6,853 nt of DNA from Holdemanella sp. Its GTDB lineage: Bacteria > Bacillota_I > Bacilli_A > Erysipelotrichales > Erysipelotrichaceae. Of the stretch, positions 5,101 to 6,853 are shown piece by piece (within the stretch, counting starts at the first letter, position 1; every line of letters starts with the position of its first letter). The stretch spans positions 1-6,853 of the forward strand of contig JABUSD010000360.1 in NCBI GenBank assembly GCA_021442845.1, in the 5' to 3' direction. A program made the translations under genes and the position numbers. The notes beneath the pieces are model-generated. The model did no database searches. It saw only the letters and a list, made by a program, of their open reading frames with translations, and was not told the DNA's origin.

Positions 5101-6736
5101 CACAATGCACAAGATTTCCATCTGATGAATAGATACCCATATGCTCTGTCTTTCCATTATTGTCATAGAATATTACGATATCGCCAGGCTGTGCATCCGA
5201 GTAGCTGTTCTCTGTATATCCGACACCGTTTCGTGAAAGCATGGAAACCCACCAGTCTGTTCCGGCAGAACCAAGCTGCCATAATGGTGTAGCACCATTC
5301 GTCCACTTTGTAGTATTGATATTGTTTGCATCCGGTGCATGCATATAGAAAGGAACATCTACGAATCCGGCACAGTCAAGACCACCCTGTGTCAATGTCC
5401 AGCTGTTTGCACGTCCTCCCCAGACATATGGAGTAGATCCGATATGAGATTTTGCATCTGCCAGAATCTTCTGTGCCACGTCATAGCTGACAAGATAGTT
5501 TCCAGCTGCATATGTCACTGGAGCTGTAATAATCTCTTCAGCCACAATCTTCTCTTCTTCCTCTTCCTTCTGTTCAGGAATCAATGATTCATCTGTCGGG
5601 AAGACAGTTAAATTATCAATCTGTGCAGTGCCATTCTTCAGCACGATTCCAGACATCTTTGCAGCCGCTTCGGATGTTGATCCAGCCACTACATTGAAAT
5701 CGACATTTGCACCATAGTTTGAACCAGGAAGCCTGTGCCCCATTTCATCGCATGCTCCTACAATGACTGCCTGCGAAACATTGCCTGGTGTATATAGGGA
5801 TGCATCACTTCCATTGTTTCCGGCTGCACCAATGACTGTAATTCCATCTGCCATCGCCTCCTGGATTGCCAGTTTGATGGACTGGCTGTTTGCGGCTGGT
5901 CCATTGATTGAAAGGCTGATTACAGATGCATGTGCCTGCGTTGCCAGCTTGATGGCTGCATAGACACTTGAAACAGTACCGTTTCCTCCTGCATCCAGTG
6001 CCTTGATGGAAACGATTTTTGCATCACCATTCTGCGATGCGATGGCATCAGCCATATATGTTCCATGTCCGTTGTCATCACCGACTGTATCGCTGATTAC
6101 GGATACGGCATCCACTACATTTGGACCTGCCGCTCCTGTATCAATCAGGGCAATCTTTCCGGATGCATTGATTCTTCCAGCATTCTGGTTCATCCTTGCG
6201 AACGGATTCGACTGCTCTGTCATGCCTCCATAGGTTACGGCATCATCCGAAGCGGCTTTGACCGTTGTATCCACATCAACGAAATACGCCGTCTTCGAAT
6301 ATTCAAGATATGCCTTCTTTGCCTCATATACCGTGTCATACTGCATCAGATAGACATTGCTGCATGATCCGATCAGTGCCCCATCCTCACCGATGGAAGA
6401 TGTGGCAACAAGAAGTCGTCTGCTTGAGAAGTCCATTCCATCAAGGCTGGATACATCCGCCTTTTCAGGCTCTTCATTCCTTTTCTTCTCTTCTTCCTCT
6501 TCCTTTGCAGATTCAGTTTCCTGTGCTTCAGCTTCGGAAGGGTCTGTCATCTCCTCTTCGCTGTTCTTTAGCTTTTCAGCCTCTGTTTCCGTATCTTCCT
6601 GTACGGTCTTCTCCTCTATGGGAAGAGGAGCATTTTCATTCTCTTCTGCATAGGCAGAGATTGTTCCACCGACCTGCGATGCCATCATCGAAAATGCCAT
6701 CAGGCAGGACAGCCCTTTTATAAATATCTGTTTCAT
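2147..6736 (-). CDS. Giant surface protein: S8 protease, NlpC/P60 hydrolase, SpaA and VaFE ester-bond domains
   Basis: 1529 residues; AGGAGG sits 8 bases before the ATG. Domains seen, in order: signal peptide 1-30 (AYA/EEN); acidic linker 31-96; possible propeptide about 105-162; compact subtilisin-like domain about 165-370 with D199, H224, oxyanion N307 and S355; Glu-rich linker 383-401; NlpC/P60 domain about 415-585 with C455 (GGLDCAGF), H532 (EHMGIY) and H544; SpaA-type domains about 590-705 (E670) and 708-847 (E809); VaFE domains 855-982, 984-1113 and 1115-1233, each opening with a TTA motif and closing with a Gln (Q977, Q1108, Q1229); SpaA-type domains 1236-1398 (K1242, E1362) and 1400-1488 (K1407, E1456); membrane helix about 1505-1523; basic tail RKRETE. 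From the families, SpaA domains form Lys-Asn/Asp isopeptide bonds and VaFE domains Thr-Gln ester bonds, giving a rigid stalk. A role as adhesin and wall-remodelling factor in conjugation is inferred. No canonical LPxTG is present. Confidence 0.93.
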   Translation of the reverse strand: MKQIFIKGLSCLMAFSMMASQVGGTISAYAEENENAPLPIEEKTVQEDTETEAEKLKNSEEEMTDPSEAEAQETESAKEEEEEKKRNEEPEKADVSSLDGMDFSSRRLLVATSSIGEDGALIGSCSNVYLMQYDTVYEAKKAYLEYSKTAYFVDVDTTVKAASDDAVTYGGMTEQSNPFARMNQNAGRINASGKIALIDTGAAGPNVVDAVSVISDTVGDDNGHGTYMADAIASQNGDAKIVSIKALDAGGNGTVSSVYAAIKLATQAHASVISLSINGPAANSQSIKLAIQEAMADGITVIGAAGNNGSDASLYTPGNVSQAVIVGACDEMGHRLPGSNYGANVDFNVVAGSTSEAAAKMSGIVLKNGTAQIDNLTVFPTDESLIPEQKEEEEEKIVAEEIITAPVTYAAGNYLVSYDVAQKILADAKSHIGSTPYVWGGRANSWTLTQGGLDCAGFVDVPFYMHAPDANNINTTKWTNGATPLWQLGSAGTDWWVSMLSRNGVGYTENSYSDAQPGDIVIFYDNNGKTEHMGIYSSDGNLVHCVTGIIKNGSAVAVNNSIESSIQSCLGQLDANKFCDRYRIYHISQGDTYFTLKKKSANPEMTKNNFCYPSNVDEDGNWISENFEGAMYGVYSDSACNNLLQTLVIKADGTTDTVKAEAGKTYYVKEIKEPEGYKLNTEVYRVVATSSNKDAPTVIDVKDIPGNDPISIVLVKKDADRRTLLKGAQYTVRYYAGYYTLNGSDAVVDNDGDPIAPTSTWVFESDVNGRVRLNDNFLVSELSDDLYYEVFGDGSKQPTIPYGTITIEETKAPDGYACNTGLVTFANGLKYFQIKEDDHAGTIFDENAFNDNDKPIDIGTTAKDKATGSKDMPMDGQTVTIVDTISYTNLSVNHEYTVSGYLVNKATGEPLYINGAKVTAEKTFTPEASDGTVTLEYTVNTADLPTAGSNEYVVFEDITRDDEKEYAPHHDINDYGQTIRFVDVSTTAIVDEDGSQEIQALDKVQKIYDVVALKNLDTNTDAVESYTLTATLMSKKTGQPVVIDGNAVTSTQSFTPVKADMNVKMQIEINLKPLEGEDIVFFEKLVKNTKDGKKIEVGHHEDIDDESQTIHVINIQTTATSADTGDHKDITKDIITIRDVVAYKNLAPGKEYTIKGILMNKETNEPLLSDGKEVKAEKTFTPQAKDGEVELEFTFNAIALNGVTTVVFEDLYRDGIKIATHSDIEDEGQTVEIAPQNILVQKLDQNGSVVLGAQLEIRNSEGTIESWTVGQKVNGFESTFGPGVSSSQSVMVGKDRWTIEPAGITAKVTSVEDGKVSDAAIYNLTVTHEDGSHERYAVDSEGRELYHRVKAFLPDGEYTLHEESAPEESDGIGYLPAKDISFNVAGTDETILVKMVDMKTDTVEITKYDATNMKELSGAQLKVTDKDGNVVDEWTSKKEQHKISGLIVGETYKLTEVIAPQGYTIAQAIEFTVEDNGKVVQQVKMVDDLLPRKKVITSAGNNSTWFAFMLVLSAVIGISVLILRKRETE

Positions 6737-6821
6737 GGCTATATCCTCCTTCTTTTCTATAAAAGGTTCTGGATGCTCTTAATAGCGGTGCATCCATCCG
6801 CTTCCGGCAGGATCCGACATC
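6737..6821 (-). other. Leader of the surface protein gene with competing stems; no clear promoter
   Basis: This gap lies between an upstream terminator and the start codon. It holds the RBS (AGGAGG at 6745-6750), a 6-bp stem GGATGC/GCATCC (6790-6795 with 6771-6776, 13-base loop), and an overlapping 5-bp stem AGCGG/CCGCT. TCCAGAACCTT at 6763-6773 is complementary to the left arm of the upstream terminator (10 of 11 positions). Its first seven bases also complement TTCTGGA in the right arm. I found no good -35/-10 pair: TATTAA and TTATAG are present but lack a -35 at proper spacing. The promoter may lie here with weak boxes, or the gene may be read by readthrough. Confidence 0.45.
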
Positions 6822-6853
6822 AAAAAAGTCCAGAAATGTTATTCCTGAACCTT
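6822..6853 (-). terminator. Rho-independent terminator of an unseen upstream gene
   Basis: On the coding strand a 13-position stem pairs 6853-6841 with 6837-6825 around the loop AAC, with three G-T wobbles. It ends in a run of six T (6827-6822). The stem is only moderately GC-rich, so efficiency may be moderate, and it could extend beyond the window edge. It implies that a minus-strand gene ends at or just outside the right edge and that the surface protein begins a new unit. Confidence 0.6.

Noticed and set aside
6757..6815. Possible promoter boxes (TATTAA, TTATAG) before the surface protein
   Set aside because: No -35 sequence at 16-18 bases from either box; the matches are too weak to annotate.
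6636..6851. Minus-strand frame open from the right edge, overlapping the start of the surface protein
   Set aside because: It reads through the terminator and the RBS, and its product has no family character. The terminator implies that the upstream gene has already ended.
1..6853. CRISPR array, tRNA, rRNA, insertion sequence ends or attachment site
   Set aside because: No regularly spaced repeats, RNA-gene motifs, transposase fragments or terminal inverted repeats were seen. The only clear non-coding repeat is the 28-bp pair.

Overview
This 6.85 kb window is coding on the minus strand throughout. It looks like part of an integrative and conjugative element, or a related conjugative plasmid, from a gut-type Bacillota bacterium (Clostridia or Erysipelotrichia). 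This is inferred from four things: strong AGGAGG-type ribosome binding sites, moderate GC, a Gram-positive surface protein with SpaA and VaFE modules, and small membrane proteins and a hypothetical protein of kinds usually met in Firmicutes conjugative elements. No ribosomal, housekeeping or taxonomically decisive gene is present, so the host is not firmly established.

Layout in the direction of transcription (right to left): (1) a rho-independent terminator of an upstream, unseen gene at 6822-6853, then a short leader with several competing stems; (2) a 1529-residue secreted surface protein (6736-2147) that joins a subtilisin-like S8 protease domain, an NlpC/P60 cell-wall hydrolase domain, two SpaA-type domains, three VaFE (Thr-Gln ester bond) domains, two more SpaA-type domains and a C-terminal membrane anchor; (3) a 280-residue lipoprotein with an Ig-like domain (2091-1249); (4) a 57-residue two-helix membrane protein (1167-994); (5) an 86-residue two-helix membrane protein with the topology of a VirB2-type pilin (978-718); (6) the first 211 residues of a hydrophilic conserved hypothetical protein (634-1, cut by the window edge).

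The genes are closely packed and co-directional, with no convincing promoter between them, so they probably form one transcription unit headed by the surface protein. Three of the four gene junctions carry a GC-rich hairpin just after a stop codon. Two are exact copies inside a 28-bp repeat. The third has the same 7-bp stem with a base-paired substitution. None has a strong U tract on the coding strand, so they look more like RNA processing or stability elements that set relative expression than like full terminators.

Working hypothesis (inference): the group is an envelope module of a conjugation system. The giant protein would act outside the membrane as a stiff adhesin that also carries a protease and a peptidoglycan hydrolase. 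The lipoprotein would be an envelope partner, and the two tiny membrane proteins would be channel or pilus components. The domain combination in the giant protein and the covarying hairpin series are the most interesting features.
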